Positions 17,140 to 26,255 are shown, counted from the stretch's first letter. The stretch: DNA of 64,000 nt from Bacteroidota bacterium (GCA_019637975.1 JAHBUR010000005.1:62001-126000), one strand, 5' to 3'. Numbers and translations are program-made. The notes: generated by a model not told the origin, from the sequence alone.

Positions 17140-18093
17140 ATGCCGGTGTTTCCGAAGCCGTCGTTCCCGTTCGACTTCGATGTGCAGCAGGAGATTCAGC
17201 GCCTGCGCAAGCACAAACAAATCCGCGCCATACCGCCGAAGAAGAATGCACGCCTGCTTGTTGCAACGTGGAACGTTGCCAATTTCGGAGCACAGATGCG
17301 GCAGGATGCCCATCTCGGCCTCATTGCAGAAATCATCAGTTGGTTTGACATCGTCGCCCTTCAGGAATGCAGGGAGAACTACGGACATCTGTTTGACGTG
17401 CATGCCAAACTTCCCTCTTCGTATCGCGTGATCATGTCCGACGTTGCCGGCAACAATGAACGAAAGGCATTCCTCTACAACAGCAGAAAACTCAGACCGC
17501 TGGAAGAGGTTGGTGAGATTGCCTTCCCTCCATCCGAATACAAGAACGTTAAACTCCCCGGTGTAACACAATTGTTCAACGGCTTCGATCGCACGCCGTA
17601 CTTTGCGACATTCGAGGCGGGGAATACGTCGTTCGTTTTCGCCAACGTCCATCTCTACTACGGAGATACCGGAAAGAAATCCATCGAACGTCGTTCGTTG
17701 GAGACCTTCGCCGTTGCACGCTGGGCGGACAAGCGAAACAGAAGCAACTTTTCGTTCACCCGTGAACTTGTGGCGTTGGGCGACTTCAATCTTCCGAAAG
17801 TAAGCCCCGACGATCCCATCTTCAAGGCCCTCACAAAACTCGGGCTGGAACTTCCGAATCATTCTTCGCAGATCGCTTCCAATCTTGCCAACGATGCCTT
17901 TTACGATCAGATAGCAGTTCTTCCGAAAACAACCCAGCATACATTCTCCGGCAACAAAGGTGTGTTCGATTTTGATGCCGTTCTATTCCCCGACCTGTGG
18001 GGGAATGGCAAGAACAAAAAGAATTTCGACGCGTATTTGCGCTATTATGTTTCCGACCACCGTCCGATGTGGATGGAATTCAAGATTGGATAG
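17140..18093 (+). CDS. endonuclease/exonuclease/phosphatase-fold (EEP) protein
   Basis: A 317-residue cytoplasmic protein of the EEP superfamily (DNase I / AP endonuclease / phosphodiesterase fold). Motifs in order: VATWNVANFG with the metal-site Asn, VALQECREN with the metal-binding Glu, VFANVHLYYG with the catalytic His, VALGDFNLP with the Asp/Asn pair, and the terminal YVSDHRPMW with the active-site Asp-His. The set appears complete, so it should be an active Mg-dependent phosphodiesterase. The substrate (DNA, RNA, lipid or nucleotide) cannot be told. It is the first gene of a tight cassette with a membrane protein (44 bp downstream) and an amidase. Confidence 0.88.
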   Translation: MPVFPKPSFPFDFDVQQEIQRLRKHKQIRAIPPKKNARLLVATWNVANFGAQMRQDAHLGLIAEIISWFDIVALQECRENYGHLFDVHAKLPSSYRVIMSDVAGNNERKAFLYNSRKLRPLEEVGEIAFPPSEYKNVKLPGVTQLFNGFDRTPYFATFEAGNTSFVFANVHLYYGDTGKKSIERRSLETFAVARWADKRNRSNFSFTRELVALGDFNLPKVSPDDPIFKALTKLGLELPNHSSQIASNLANDAFYDQIAVLPKTTQHTFSGNKGVFDFDAVLFPDLWGNGKNKKNFDAYLRYYVSDHRPMWMEFKIG

Positions 18094-18136
18094 TATGTAA
18101 CCCCTTTCCCCTCACAATGATGTAAGGAGAAACGTC

Positions 18137-19201
18137 ATGTTCGACCTTATCGACAGTCTCATTGCCACCATTACGGTCGTGTTGCTCTTGAGCCTGATAG
18201 TTCAATCCATCCAGCAGATTACCAAACAGGTATTCCACATGAAGTCAAAGCTGATGGAACGTGAACTGATGGCGCTGCTGACCAACACCCCGTACAAGCG
18301 AACGTGGAAGCCTCAACTCATGCAATTCAATGAAGCGGCTGCAAAGCATCCCCACGTCAAGCAACTTGTGGACAACATACGGGACAAACTCTCCGGGTTC
18401 GGGTACAACGATGCAGGCATGCTGGAGGGGATGAACAAGGAAACATTTTTCAAAATGGCGGGTGATCTGTTCGACACAACCGAGCTTGAGCAGCGCGATC
18501 GTTCGTCTCTCTCTCCATCGGAAAAAGATGAAATCGAGAAGAAAGCCCGATTTCTGGAAAAAGCCCGTTGGGATATCGAGCAGTGGTACGATCTCACAAT
18601 CACGTCGTTCAAAGATCACTACGAACGGCGAATGAAGATGTGGGCGTTTCTGATGGGCGCCGTGGTTGTTGTGTGGCTGAATGCAAACATCTTCGACATC
18701 TACAAAGAATTCAGCACGAACCGCGTTCTGCGGGATTCCGCCGTGAAGATCGGTGAGCGCCTCGCCGCAACGCCGAAGGATTCCCTTATCATTGCGAAAG
18801 CAGTAGACGGCAGTGATTCCGTACAGTATGTCCCCGACAGTGTTGCATTCAAGGCGATACAAACACATATCAGGTTCATCGACTCGACAGTGAATGCCCA
18901 GTCGTTCCAGCTCATGCGTTGGAACACGCCGTCCGGAACGCCATTGAGCTGGAATGCAGGAGTCATACTTTCAGCAATCTGGGAGAACATACTCGGATGG
19001 CTTGGTATGACGTTGCTCGTCGGACTGGGCGCCCCGTTCTGGTATGACATTCTGAAGACCATCGTCGGCCTGAAGGAACGTGCTCGCGGCAATGTGCAAG
19101 GCGGCGGACAAACCAGCAGCAACATCGATCGGGAGAGATTAGCACACGAATCTCGCACTCCGACTCCCCCCGCAACCGGCGACACACCGGCATACGGTTA
19201 A
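18137..19201 (+). CDS. membrane protein of unknown function, three predicted helices
   Basis: 354 residues. One helix at the N-terminus (LIATITVVLLLSLIVQSI), then ~130 mainly helical charged residues, a second helix near residue 175 (FLMGAVVVVWLNANIF), ~90 hydrophilic residues, and a third near residue 290 (IWENILGWLGMTLLVGLGAPFWYDILK). The last part carries the compact motif GLGAPFWYDILK just after the helix, then a Gly/Ser/Pro-rich tail. I do not recognise a characterised family. It lies between an EEP nuclease-fold gene and an amidase gene, so the trio is probably one functional unit. Confidence 0.82.
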   Translation: MFDLIDSLIATITVVLLLSLIVQSIQQITKQVFHMKSKLMERELMALLTNTPYKRTWKPQLMQFNEAAAKHPHVKQLVDNIRDKLSGFGYNDAGMLEGMNKETFFKMAGDLFDTTELEQRDRSSLSPSEKDEIEKKARFLEKARWDIEQWYDLTITSFKDHYERRMKMWAFLMGAVVVVWLNANIFDIYKEFSTNRVLRDSAVKIGERLAATPKDSLIIAKAVDGSDSVQYVPDSVAFKAIQTHIRFIDSTVNAQSFQLMRWNTPSGTPLSWNAGVILSAIWENILGWLGMTLLVGLGAPFWYDILKTIVGLKERARGNVQGGGQTSSNIDRERLAHESRTPTPPATGDTPAYG

Positions 19202-19225
19202 AGAGCAGAAAAAGGAGAAATGACT

Positions 19226-20023
19226 ATGGCATTCAAGGAGAAATACACCATCACACCCCGCTACCTGACATCAAACACCAAGCGGCGCTCAGGTTTGAAA
19301 ATGTCACCCGGCGTGAAGTTCATTGTTGCGCACGACACCGGCAACCCGAACTCCACGGCAAACGGCAACGTGCGCTACTACGAAAACTCACGCAACGAAA
19401 TGAGCGCATCAGCGCATCTCTTTGTCGATGACAGGGAGATTCTCGAGTGCATCCCCGCCCTCACAGGTCCGCCCGAAAAGGCCTGGCATGTACTCTACGG
19501 CGTTCCGACTGACAATCAGTTGTTCGGCTTCAACGCAAACGACGCGGCAGTCGGAGTCGAGTATTGCTTCGGCAACAACATCAACGCGGATGAGGCATAC
19601 GCCCGATTCGTGTGGGTGATGGCGTTCATCTGTTACAGGTTCGAGCTGGATCCGCGAAAGTCCATTGTGGGACATTTCTTTCTCGACCCGAACAGAAAAA
19701 CCGACCCCGTGACGGGTCTTGCTCGCAGCCGCCGGACGTATGAGCAACTTCTGGAACACGTCGTTGAGGAATATGAAGAGTGTACGAAAACCGAACTTCC
19801 CGCCGTTTCTCTTCCCATAAAGAAAGGGGGGACGGTCAAAGCGACCGTCCGATTGAATGTCCGAAAGGGAGAGCCGAACACAATGTCGCAGATCGTTCAG
19901 TCGGTTGATCCGGGAACCACTCTCGCGTACGAATCTTCGGTGTTAGGGCAACCCATCAACGGTAACCCGAAATGGTACAGGGATGCGAACGGGAATTACT
20001 TTTGGAGCGGCGGAGTAGTGTGA
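19226..20023 (+). CDS. N-acetylmuramoyl-L-alanine amidase with C-terminal SH3-like domain
   Basis: 265 residues. The N-terminal two thirds are an amidase_2 (PGRP/T7 lysozyme-like) domain: first zinc His in FIVAHDTGNP, the SAHLFVDD strand, and the late IVGHFFLDPNRKTDP motif supplying the second His and catalytic residue. The C-terminal ~65 residues (VRLNVRKGEPNTMSQIVQSV ... KWYRDANGNYFWSG) form a bacterial SH3-like wall-binding domain. There is no signal peptide, as in phage endolysins, so export would need a partner. I use the second ATG (19226) because it is 8 bases after GGAG. It lies 24 bp after the membrane protein gene. Confidence 0.88.
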   Translation: MAFKEKYTITPRYLTSNTKRRSGLKMSPGVKFIVAHDTGNPNSTANGNVRYYENSRNEMSASAHLFVDDREILECIPALTGPPEKAWHVLYGVPTDNQLFGFNANDAAVGVEYCFGNNINADEAYARFVWVMAFICYRFELDPRKSIVGHFFLDPNRKTDPVTGLARSRRTYEQLLEHVVEEYEECTKTELPAVSLPIKKGGTVKATVRLNVRKGEPNTMSQIVQSVDPGTTLAYESSVLGQPINGNPKWYRDANGNYFWSGGVV

Positions 20024-20058
20024 ACCACCCCGGTGTTGTGCCGACGAGATGATGGAAA

Positions 20059-20094
20059 CATGGGGAATTTGCCGCTCCCGGTGAGTTCCCCGTG
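20059..20094 (+). terminator. hairpin after the amidase gene, no T tract
   Basis: CATGGGGAA (20059-20067) can pair with TTCCCCGTG (20086-20094) with one G-T pair and an 18-base loop. There is no T run, so termination is uncertain. Confidence 0.4.
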
Positions 20095-20114
20095 GCCGCA
20101 TTCATCCCCGTACC

Positions 20115-20145
20115 TTGCTTTTCCTTCCTAAACAACGTATTTTTG
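20115..20145 (+). promoter_or_regulatory. Bacteroidota-type promoter for korAB
   Basis: TTG (20115-20117), exactly 20 bases, then TATTTTTG (20138-20145), a full match to TAnnTTTG. The predicted transcript has a leader of about 110 bases before the korA ATG. Confidence 0.65.
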
Positions 20146-20157
20146 TGCACAGAGATG

Positions 20158-20228
20158 TTGTAATTACGTACAATTTCTAACCGATGGCAGAATCGGCTTC
20201 TCGAAATGAGAAATGTCGATTTTTTTTT
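20158..20228 (+). promoter_or_regulatory. candidate transcription attenuator in the korA leader
   Basis: Three elements lie between promoter and start codon. Hairpin TTGTA (20158-20162) / TACAA (20169-20173). Hairpin CCGAT (20181-20185) / ATCGG (20192-20196). Terminator-like stem AATCG (20191-20195) plus TTCTC (20198-20202) pairing with GAGAA (20208-20212) plus CGATT (20217-20221), followed by nine T (20220-20228). The second hairpin and the terminator share bases 20192-20195, so they exclude each other, which is the logic of an attenuator or riboswitch. No known riboswitch class is recognised. Confidence 0.5.
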
Positions 20229-20261
20229 ATCAACACTACTCAATAACTACAGAGATGAGGT

Positions 20262-22103
20262 ATGGGACGAACTGTTAAAACCCTCGAAGATGTCACGATT
20301 CGCTTCGCGGGTGATTCCGGAGACGGCATGCAACTCACCGGAACGCAATTTACCAACACTGCAGCCGCGCTCGGCAACGATCTGAGCACGCTGCCCGACT
20401 ATCCGGCGGAGATTCGCGCCCCTGCGGGCACAACCTACGGCGTCAGCGGCTTTCAGATTCACTTCGGCAGCACGGATATTCTCACGCCCGGCGACACCTG
20501 TGACGTTCTCGTTGCCATGAATCCGGCCGCGCTGATTACCAATGTGAAGATGCTGCGGGAAAACGGAACGGTTATCGTCAACGAAGACGCGTTCAACGAG
20601 AAGAACTTCAAGCTCGCCGGAATTACCAGTAACCCGCTCGAAGACGGTTCGCTCGGACATTTTCAAGTGTACAAAGTTCCCATCAGCAAAATGACGAGCA
20701 ACGCACTCGCCGATATGAATCTCTCAACAAAGTTCATCGACAAAACGAAGAACTTCTTCGCACTCGGTTTAATGTACTGGATGTACAACCGTCCGCTGGA
20801 TCAATCAATCCGCTACATCCAGGAGAAATTCAAAAAAGATCCGCAGGTCATTGAAGCCAATACACGCGTGCTTCATGCAGGCTACAATTACGGCGACACC
20901 GTCGAGATCTTCACTACACGTTACGAAGTGAAGCCGGCGAAACTGGCTCCCGGCAAATACCGGAACATCATGGGCAATGTTGCCACCGCTCTCGGACTTG
21001 TTGCCGCTGCGAAGAAAGCAGGCCTTGAACTCTTCCTCGGCAGCTATCCCATTACGCCGGCAAGCGATATTCTCCATGAGCTTTCGACGATGAAGAATTT
21101 CGGCGTCAAGACGTTTCAAGCCGAAGACGAGATTGCCGCCATTTGTTCGGCAATCGGCGCGTCGTATGCGGGAGCGTTGGGCGCGACAACCACCAGCGGT
21201 CCGGGTATGGCACTGAAGACCGAGGCAATCGGCCTCGCAATCATGCTGGAACTTCCGCTCGTGATCGTGAACGTTCAACGCGGCGGGCCAAGTACGGGAC
21301 TTCCGACAAAAACCGAACAGGCCGATCTTCTGCAAGCAGTGGTGGGAAGAAACGGTGAAGCCCCGCTGTGCGTCATTGCCGCTTCAACGCCTGCCGATTG
21401 CTTCTCGACTGTGTACGAAGCAGCCCGTCTCTCCGTCAAGTTCATGACTCCGGTTATTTGTCTGACAGACGGCTACGTGGCAAACGGTGCCGAGCCCTGG
21501 CTGATTCCGAACGTTAATGACTTGCCTGATATTCCGGTAACCTTTGCGAAAGATAAGGAGACATTTCAGCCCTATGCGCGTGACGAGAAGACTCTTTCAC
21601 GTCCGTGGGCGATTCCCGGAACGCCCGGACTCGAGCATCGCATCGGCGGATTGGAAAAGGAGCATATTACAGGTAACATCAATTACGATCCGGACAACCA
21701 CGATTTCATGATCAAACTCCGCGGAGAAAAGATCGAACGCATTGCTGATGATATCCCGCTACAAACGGTGGAGGGCGACAACGAAGGCGATCTGCTCGTG
21801 CTCGGTTGGGGCAGCACGTACGGCTCCATCAAATCCGCGGTGACAGAAGTACGCGAAGCGGGATACTCCGTTTCGCATGCTCATCTTCGCTATATCAATC
21901 CGTTCCCGAAGAATCTCGGTGAGATTCTTTATAAATTCAAGAACGTGTTGATTCCCGAAATCAACAACGGCCAGCTCATCAAGCTCATCCGATCGAAGTA
22001 CTTGATTCCCGCCGTCGGATTCAATATGGTCAGAGGGCTGCCGCTACGGTCAGAAGAAATCGAACAGAAAATTTACGATATACTTGGAGTCCAGAATGGC
22101 TGA
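20262..22103 (+). CDS. korA: 2-oxoacid:ferredoxin oxidoreductase subunit alpha (2-oxoglutarate type)
   Basis: 613 residues: a fused gamma-alpha KorA. The N-terminal gamma domain has FAGDSGDGMQLTGTQF, and the alpha part begins around residue 230 (GNVATALGLVAAAKKAGLEL) with GSYPITPASDILHELS and a TSGPGMALKTEAIGL block. With KorB it converts 2-oxoglutarate (or a related 2-oxoacid) and CoA to the acyl-CoA with reduction of ferredoxin, reversibly. That reaction serves the TCA cycle in either direction. The last 8 bp overlap korB. The leader contains an attenuator-like structure. Confidence 0.94.
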   Translation: MGRTVKTLEDVTIRFAGDSGDGMQLTGTQFTNTAAALGNDLSTLPDYPAEIRAPAGTTYGVSGFQIHFGSTDILTPGDTCDVLVAMNPAALITNVKMLRENGTVIVNEDAFNEKNFKLAGITSNPLEDGSLGHFQVYKVPISKMTSNALADMNLSTKFIDKTKNFFALGLMYWMYNRPLDQSIRYIQEKFKKDPQVIEANTRVLHAGYNYGDTVEIFTTRYEVKPAKLAPGKYRNIMGNVATALGLVAAAKKAGLELFLGSYPITPASDILHELSTMKNFGVKTFQAEDEIAAICSAIGASYAGALGATTTSGPGMALKTEAIGLAIMLELPLVIVNVQRGGPSTGLPTKTEQADLLQAVVGRNGEAPLCVIAASTPADCFSTVYEAARLSVKFMTPVICLTDGYVANGAEPWLIPNVNDLPDIPVTFAKDKETFQPYARDEKTLSRPWAIPGTPGLEHRIGGLEKEHITGNINYDPDNHDFMIKLRGEKIERIADDIPLQTVEGDNEGDLLVLGWGSTYGSIKSAVTEVREAGYSVSHAHLRYINPFPKNLGEILYKFKNVLIPEINNGQLIKLIRSKYLIPAVGFNMVRGLPLRSEEIEQKIYDILGVQNG

Positions 22104-23133
22104 TACAATCACTCAAGACAAAACAACGCCCGTCAAACTGACGATCAAGGATTTCCAGTCCGACCAGGATGTGCGGTGGTGCCCGGGTTGCGGCGACTAC
22201 TCAATTCTCGCCCAGGTACAGAGGGTGTTTCCCGAATTCCCTCACGCAAAAGAGAACTTTGTTGCTGTATCCGGTATCGGATGCTCGAGCCGATTTCCGT
22301 ATTACATGGATGTGTACGGCATTCACGGCATTCACGGCCGAGCGACGGCAATTGCTTCGGGAGTGAAGATTGCAAACCCGCTGCTTGATGTCTGGGTGGC
22401 AACGGGTGACGGCGACGGGCTCAGCATCGGCGGCAACCACATGATTCACATGTTGCGCCGCAATCTGAACATCAAGGTACTTCTTTTCAACAACCAGATT
22501 TACGGACTTACAAAAGGACAGTACTCCCCCACGTCGTTGTTGGGACAGGTCACGAAATCCACGCCGGTCGGGGTCATCGATTATCCGTTCGTTCCTGTGT
22601 CGCTGGCGTTGGGCGCGAGCGCAACATTCGTTGCGCGCACAATGGATCGCGACCCGAAGCATTTACAGGAGATGGTACGCAGGGCGGAAAAGCATCAGGG
22701 TTCCGCATTCCTTGAAATTTATCAGAACTGCAATGTGTTCAACGACGGGGCGTTCTTCCAGTTCACCGAGAAGGAGACTCGCGACAATACCATTGTCTAT
22801 CTTGAACACGGGAAACCGCTGGTGTTCGGGAAGCAAAAGGAGATGGGAATCCGTCTCAACGGCTTCACGCCCGAAGTCGTGAACACCACCGAAGGGAAAT
22901 ACTCCGTCAGTGATCTTCTCGTTCACAATGAGCAGGATTCGACGCTTGCGTTCATTTTAGCCGACATGATTCACAATCCCGAATTGCCCCGGCCGATGGG
23001 CGTGTTTCTATCCCAGCAACGCCCGACATACGAGCATCAGGTTGAGGATCAGATTGCGAAAGTGAAGGCGAAGAAAGGCGAAGGCGATTTGCAGAAGTTG
23101 TTGGATGGGGACGAAACGTGGGTGATCCAATAA
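22096..23133 (+). CDS. korB: 2-oxoacid:ferredoxin oxidoreductase subunit beta
   Basis: 345 residues, the thiamine-diphosphate subunit. Near the N-terminus it has VRWCPGCGDYSILAQV (TPP/cluster Cys pair), then VSGIGCSSRFPYYM, HGRATAIASGVK, and WVATGDGDGLSIGGNH with the GDGD metal/TPP motif, followed by NNQIYGLTKGQYSPTS. The ATG at 22096 is chosen over an in-frame TTG at 22084. It overlaps the korA stop by 8 bp, so the subunits are translated together. A terminator follows. Confidence 0.95.
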   Translation: MADTITQDKTTPVKLTIKDFQSDQDVRWCPGCGDYSILAQVQRVFPEFPHAKENFVAVSGIGCSSRFPYYMDVYGIHGIHGRATAIASGVKIANPLLDVWVATGDGDGLSIGGNHMIHMLRRNLNIKVLLFNNQIYGLTKGQYSPTSLLGQVTKSTPVGVIDYPFVPVSLALGASATFVARTMDRDPKHLQEMVRRAEKHQGSAFLEIYQNCNVFNDGAFFQFTEKETRDNTIVYLEHGKPLVFGKQKEMGIRLNGFTPEVVNTTEGKYSVSDLLVHNEQDSTLAFILADMIHNPELPRPMGVFLSQQRPTYEHQVEDQIAKVKAKKGEGDLQKLLDGDETWVIQ

Positions 23134-23162
23134 CCGTTTTTCGACGAACCGTTTGCATGACA

Positions 23163-23189
23163 AAAGGGAGGCTCTTCGCCTCCCTTTTT
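23163..23189. terminator. bidirectional terminator between korB and a convergent lipoprotein gene
   Basis: Perfect 10-bp stem AAAGGGAGGC / GCCTCCCTTT with loop TCTTC. It has a T run after it on the plus strand and A-rich sequence before it that gives a T run on the minus strand. Confidence 0.92.
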
Positions 23190-23200
23190 CGTTCAGACAA

Positions 23201-23587
23201 TTACCCTTTTACTGCGTAATGTTTGAGTTTCGTTGCACACTCCAGCCGACCTGCCCCCCTCGCAAAGCCGTAATTCTCAATCCTTGTATCGTTTTCGGAA
23301 AGTTCGACGGTAAATCGTGCCCCGACGGGATCCGCGCAACGATTGTCAAGCGGCAGCCATGCCTGAACCACAGGAATTCCGGCCGCTATCAACTCCGAAA
23401 GAAGCGTCTCCGGATTGACGAGATTTGAATTGTAGAAGAAGATGAACGACGTCGAACCAAACTGAGGTACTTCGTTCACTCCAATTTCGGAAACGACAAA
23501 TGCCCGGGCGTCAATGGTGTTCGTTTCCTTGCAAGCACCGAAACCTGTTAACAACGAAAAAACAACTGCAAAGCGGATTCCCTTCAT
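23201..23587 (-). CDS. small secreted lipoprotein of unknown function
   Basis: 128 residues from the ATG at 23585-23587, which lies 7 bases after AGGAG. The signal peptide (MKGIRFAVVFSLLTGFGAC) ends in a lipobox-like GFGAC. The mature part has two Cys pairs (CADPVGARF, LECATK) that may form a disulfide, and a central hydrophobic segment (SFIFFYNSNLVNPETLL). No family recognised. It is transcribed alone. Confidence 0.7.
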   Translation of the reverse strand: MKGIRFAVVFSLLTGFGACKETNTIDARAFVVSEIGVNEVPQFGSTSFIFFYNSNLVNPETLLSELIAAGIPVVQAWLPLDNRCADPVGARFTVELSENDTRIENYGFARGAGRLECATKLKHYAVKG

Positions 23588-23631
23588 ACACACTCTCCTT
23601 TCTCAACAAACACTTCTCCCCTTTGTCTATG

Positions 23632-23662
23632 CGAATGTATCTATGAAGTGACTGAGATGCAA
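23632..23662 (-). promoter_or_regulatory. Bacteroidota-type promoter for the small lipoprotein
   Basis: On the minus strand TTG (23662-23660), 20 bases, then TACATTCG (23639-23632), one mismatch to TAnnTTTG. It lies 45 bases upstream of the ATG. Confidence 0.45.
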
Positions 23663-23745
23663 CGTTGAACGCTGCGTATCCTTTCTTGTTGTCATCGGAT
23701 TGAGTATATTAATTGAAAATTCAACGGAATTCTCACGTTCTATTG

Positions 23746-24750
23746 ATGAATCAGGCAATTCAGGCAGTCGCTGAAGTACTTAAGAAACACAGAACTTTCG
23801 TTCTCACGACACACGTCAATCCCGACGGCGACGGGCTTGGCTCCGAAGTAGCGCTTGCCGAGTGGCTCGCCGGTCAGGGCAAGTTGGTTCACATTCTCAA
23901 CCACAGCGCTACGCCCGACTTCTATTTCTTTCTCGACCCAGGCAATCGAATCAAGCAATTCAACGAAGCGACTGATGCTCGCACTTTCGCCGAGGCTGAT
24001 GTCATTGTTGTTTTGGATACGAACCACACGGACAGGGTTCGTTCGATGCAGGCACATCTTCTCAGCAGCAAGGCAATCAAAGTGTGCATCGACCATCATC
24101 TTGATCCGGAGGAGTTTGCAGATCACTATCTTATCGATGATGATGCAACTTCAACCGGCGAACTTGTATACCGCTTGCTGGTTCATCTGAATGGAAGCAG
24201 CCTCTCCCCTCTTATCTCGCAGGCTCTATACTGCGCAATTATGACGGATACCGGCTCGTTTCGCTTCCCTCGTGTCGATGCGGAGATTCATCGAATCGTT
24301 GCACACCTGATAGAATGCGGCGCCGATCCCGTTCGGATCTATCACGAAGTATACGAACAATGGACTGCAGGTCGTGTGCAGTTACTCGGCGACGCTCTCG
24401 CCAGTTTGCGAACAGAATATGATGGCCGACTCGCTCACATAACCATCACGCAGAACGATCTGAAACACACCGGCACAACAGAAGTTGACACGGACAACTT
24501 CACGATCTACCCCATGCAAGTGGCAGGAGTGGTAGCGGGAATTCTGTTTCTCGAATTGAAGGACGGTATCAAAATGAGTTTCCGGTCGAAAGGCGATATT
24601 CCCATCAACGAACTCGCAAAGGAATTCGGCGGCAACGGACATAAGAACGCAGCCGGGGCCAGACTCTATGGCTGCACACTCGCCGACACAAAGGAAGAAG
24701 TTCTGAGTGCAGCATCCAAGTACATTAACAACGGGGGAATTCCTGCATGA
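23746..24750 (+). CDS. nrnA: DHH-family phosphoesterase, NrnA-like oligoribonuclease/pAp phosphatase
   Basis: 334 residues with DHH and DHHA1 domains. Metal motifs: THVNPDGDGLGS, VVLDTNHTDR, the DHH motif CIDHHLDP, a later Asp in IMTDTGSFRFPR, and the C-terminal GGNGHKNAAGARLY. NrnA-type enzymes finish degradation of short RNA fragments and dephosphorylate pAp; exact preference is not visible. An in-frame TTG at 23713 exists, but the ATG at 23746 matches family N-termini. The stop overlaps the pepA start (ATGA). Confidence 0.88.
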   Translation: MNQAIQAVAEVLKKHRTFVLTTHVNPDGDGLGSEVALAEWLAGQGKLVHILNHSATPDFYFFLDPGNRIKQFNEATDARTFAEADVIVVLDTNHTDRVRSMQAHLLSSKAIKVCIDHHLDPEEFADHYLIDDDATSTGELVYRLLVHLNGSSLSPLISQALYCAIMTDTGSFRFPRVDAEIHRIVAHLIECGADPVRIYHEVYEQWTAGRVQLLGDALASLRTEYDGRLAHITITQNDLKHTGTTEVDTDNFTIYPMQVAGVVAGILFLELKDGIKMSFRSKGDIPINELAKEFGGNGHKNAAGARLYGCTLADTKEEVLSAASKYINNGGIPA

Positions 24751-26255
24751 TTGCATTTCGCACTGAGCACGCAAGTCTGGCACGAATACAAGCCGATGTC
24801 GTGGCGTGTTTCGTTTCTGAAGATAAACCTGCGTACAAGCACCATACAGCTCTTCACACACAGCAGTTCCCGAGTCTGTCGCCGGCTTTCCAGGCAGGAA
24901 CGTTCACCGGGAAATTCCAGGAAACCATCACCCTCTTCCCTTCCGAAAAAAAGGTTACGCTGCTTCTTGTCGGGCTGGGTAAGAACGAGCAACTGTCGAT
25001 TGAACGAATCCGCAAAGCGGCTGCAACCGCGGCAAAGACGGCACACTCCCTGAAGGCAAAAACGCTTGCCCTCGTTGTTCCTGACCCGGCAACAATTTCA
25101 TCGGAACATTTCGAGAGTGATGAATACCCTGTCAGCGTTGCGCTTGTTGAGGGTTCGGGTCTCAGTCTATACAGATTCAACAAATATCTGACCGTAGAGA
25201 ACAGCGGAACGATTTCCGTCAAGCGGATTACGCTCGTTGCCAATAGTGCTGGCGGGTTGCGGGATATCAAGAATGCTGTCGCATTTGCTACTACTCTCGT
25301 TGAAGCGACATGGCTCGCCCGCGATCTTGCCAACGCCCCGCCGAACGAGATCTATCCGGAAACTCTCGCGCAACATGCGAAGCAGGCAGGAAGGAAGAAC
25401 AGGATTTCTGTAACTGTTTTGGATGAGAAGAGAATCCAACGTCTGGACATGGGCGGTGTTCTTGCCGTTGCCAAGGGAAGCGAGAAACCGCCGCGCTTCA
25501 TCATCATGGAGTACAACAAGAAGCGTAACATCCCGACCATCGTACTTGTCGGCAAAGGCGTCACGTTTGACTCGGGCGGCATTTCCATAAAACCCGCTGC
25601 AGGAATGGGCGAAATGAAAATGGATATGGCCGGGGCGGCGGCCGTCATAGCAACAATGCAGGCCGCGGCAAAACTCAAGCTCCCCATTCATCTCGTCGGA
25701 CTTGTGCCTGCAGTCGAGAACCTTCTTTCCGGCAGGGCGATGAAACCCGGAGACATCATCACGCATCTAAATGGCAAAACATCCGAGGTGGATAATACTG
25801 ATGCGGAAGGACGGCTGATTCTCGCAGATGCCCTCTCGTTCGCTTCGCGTTACAGGCCCGGGATTGTCATCGATTTGGCAACGCTTACAGGTCACGTTGT
25901 TGTGACTCTCGGCCACTTCGCGACCGGAATGCTCGGCAATGACCAGACAACAATGGACATGTTGAAAGAGGCCGGTGAACGGACGTACGAACGTGTGTGG
26001 CAACTTCCGATGTTTGATGAGTACGAGAAATTGAACAAAAGCGACGTTGCCGATGTTAGGAATTCAGGAGGACGGGCTGCCGGAACCATTACCGCAGCCT
26101 TCTTCCTCAAACAATTTATCGGGGAGTACAAGTGGGTTCACCTCGACATCGCGGGCACGGCCATTCTCTCAGAACCATCGGATTATATTCCCAAAGGAGG
26201 CTCGGGTGTCGGTGTACGGTTGCTTGTTGATTTTCTTCGTCATTACAAGACGTGA
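24747..26255 (+). CDS. pepA: leucyl aminopeptidase (M17)
   Basis: 502 residues, the usual cytosolic hexameric M17 size. The N-terminal macro-like domain is followed by the catalytic domain: LVGKGVTFDSGGISIKP (Lys and Asp metal ligands), MKMDMAGAAAVI (Asp), and the signature NTDAEGRLILADAL with Asp, Glu and the bicarbonate-binding Arg. It removes N-terminal residues from peptides in protein turnover. Overlaps the upstream gene by 4 bp. Confidence 0.96.
   Translation: MIAFRTEHASLARIQADVVACFVSEDKPAYKHHTALHTQQFPSLSPAFQAGTFTGKFQETITLFPSEKKVTLLLVGLGKNEQLSIERIRKAAATAAKTAHSLKAKTLALVVPDPATISSEHFESDEYPVSVALVEGSGLSLYRFNKYLTVENSGTISVKRITLVANSAGGLRDIKNAVAFATTLVEATWLARDLANAPPNEIYPETLAQHAKQAGRKNRISVTVLDEKRIQRLDMGGVLAVAKGSEKPPRFIIMEYNKKRNIPTIVLVGKGVTFDSGGISIKPAAGMGEMKMDMAGAAAVIATMQAAAKLKLPIHLVGLVPAVENLLSGRAMKPGDIITHLNGKTSEVDNTDAEGRLILADALSFASRYRPGIVIDLATLTGHVVVTLGHFATGMLGNDQTTMDMLKEAGERTYERVWQLPMFDEYEKLNKSDVADVRNSGGRAAGTITAAFFLKQFIGEYKWVHLDIAGTAILSEPSDYIPKGGSGVGVRLLVDFLRHYKT

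Noticed and set aside
24779-24794. Other TGGCAC matches (for example 24779, 13895, 48954) as sigma-54 promoters
   Set aside because: They lie within genes and lack GC at the -12 position with correct spacing.
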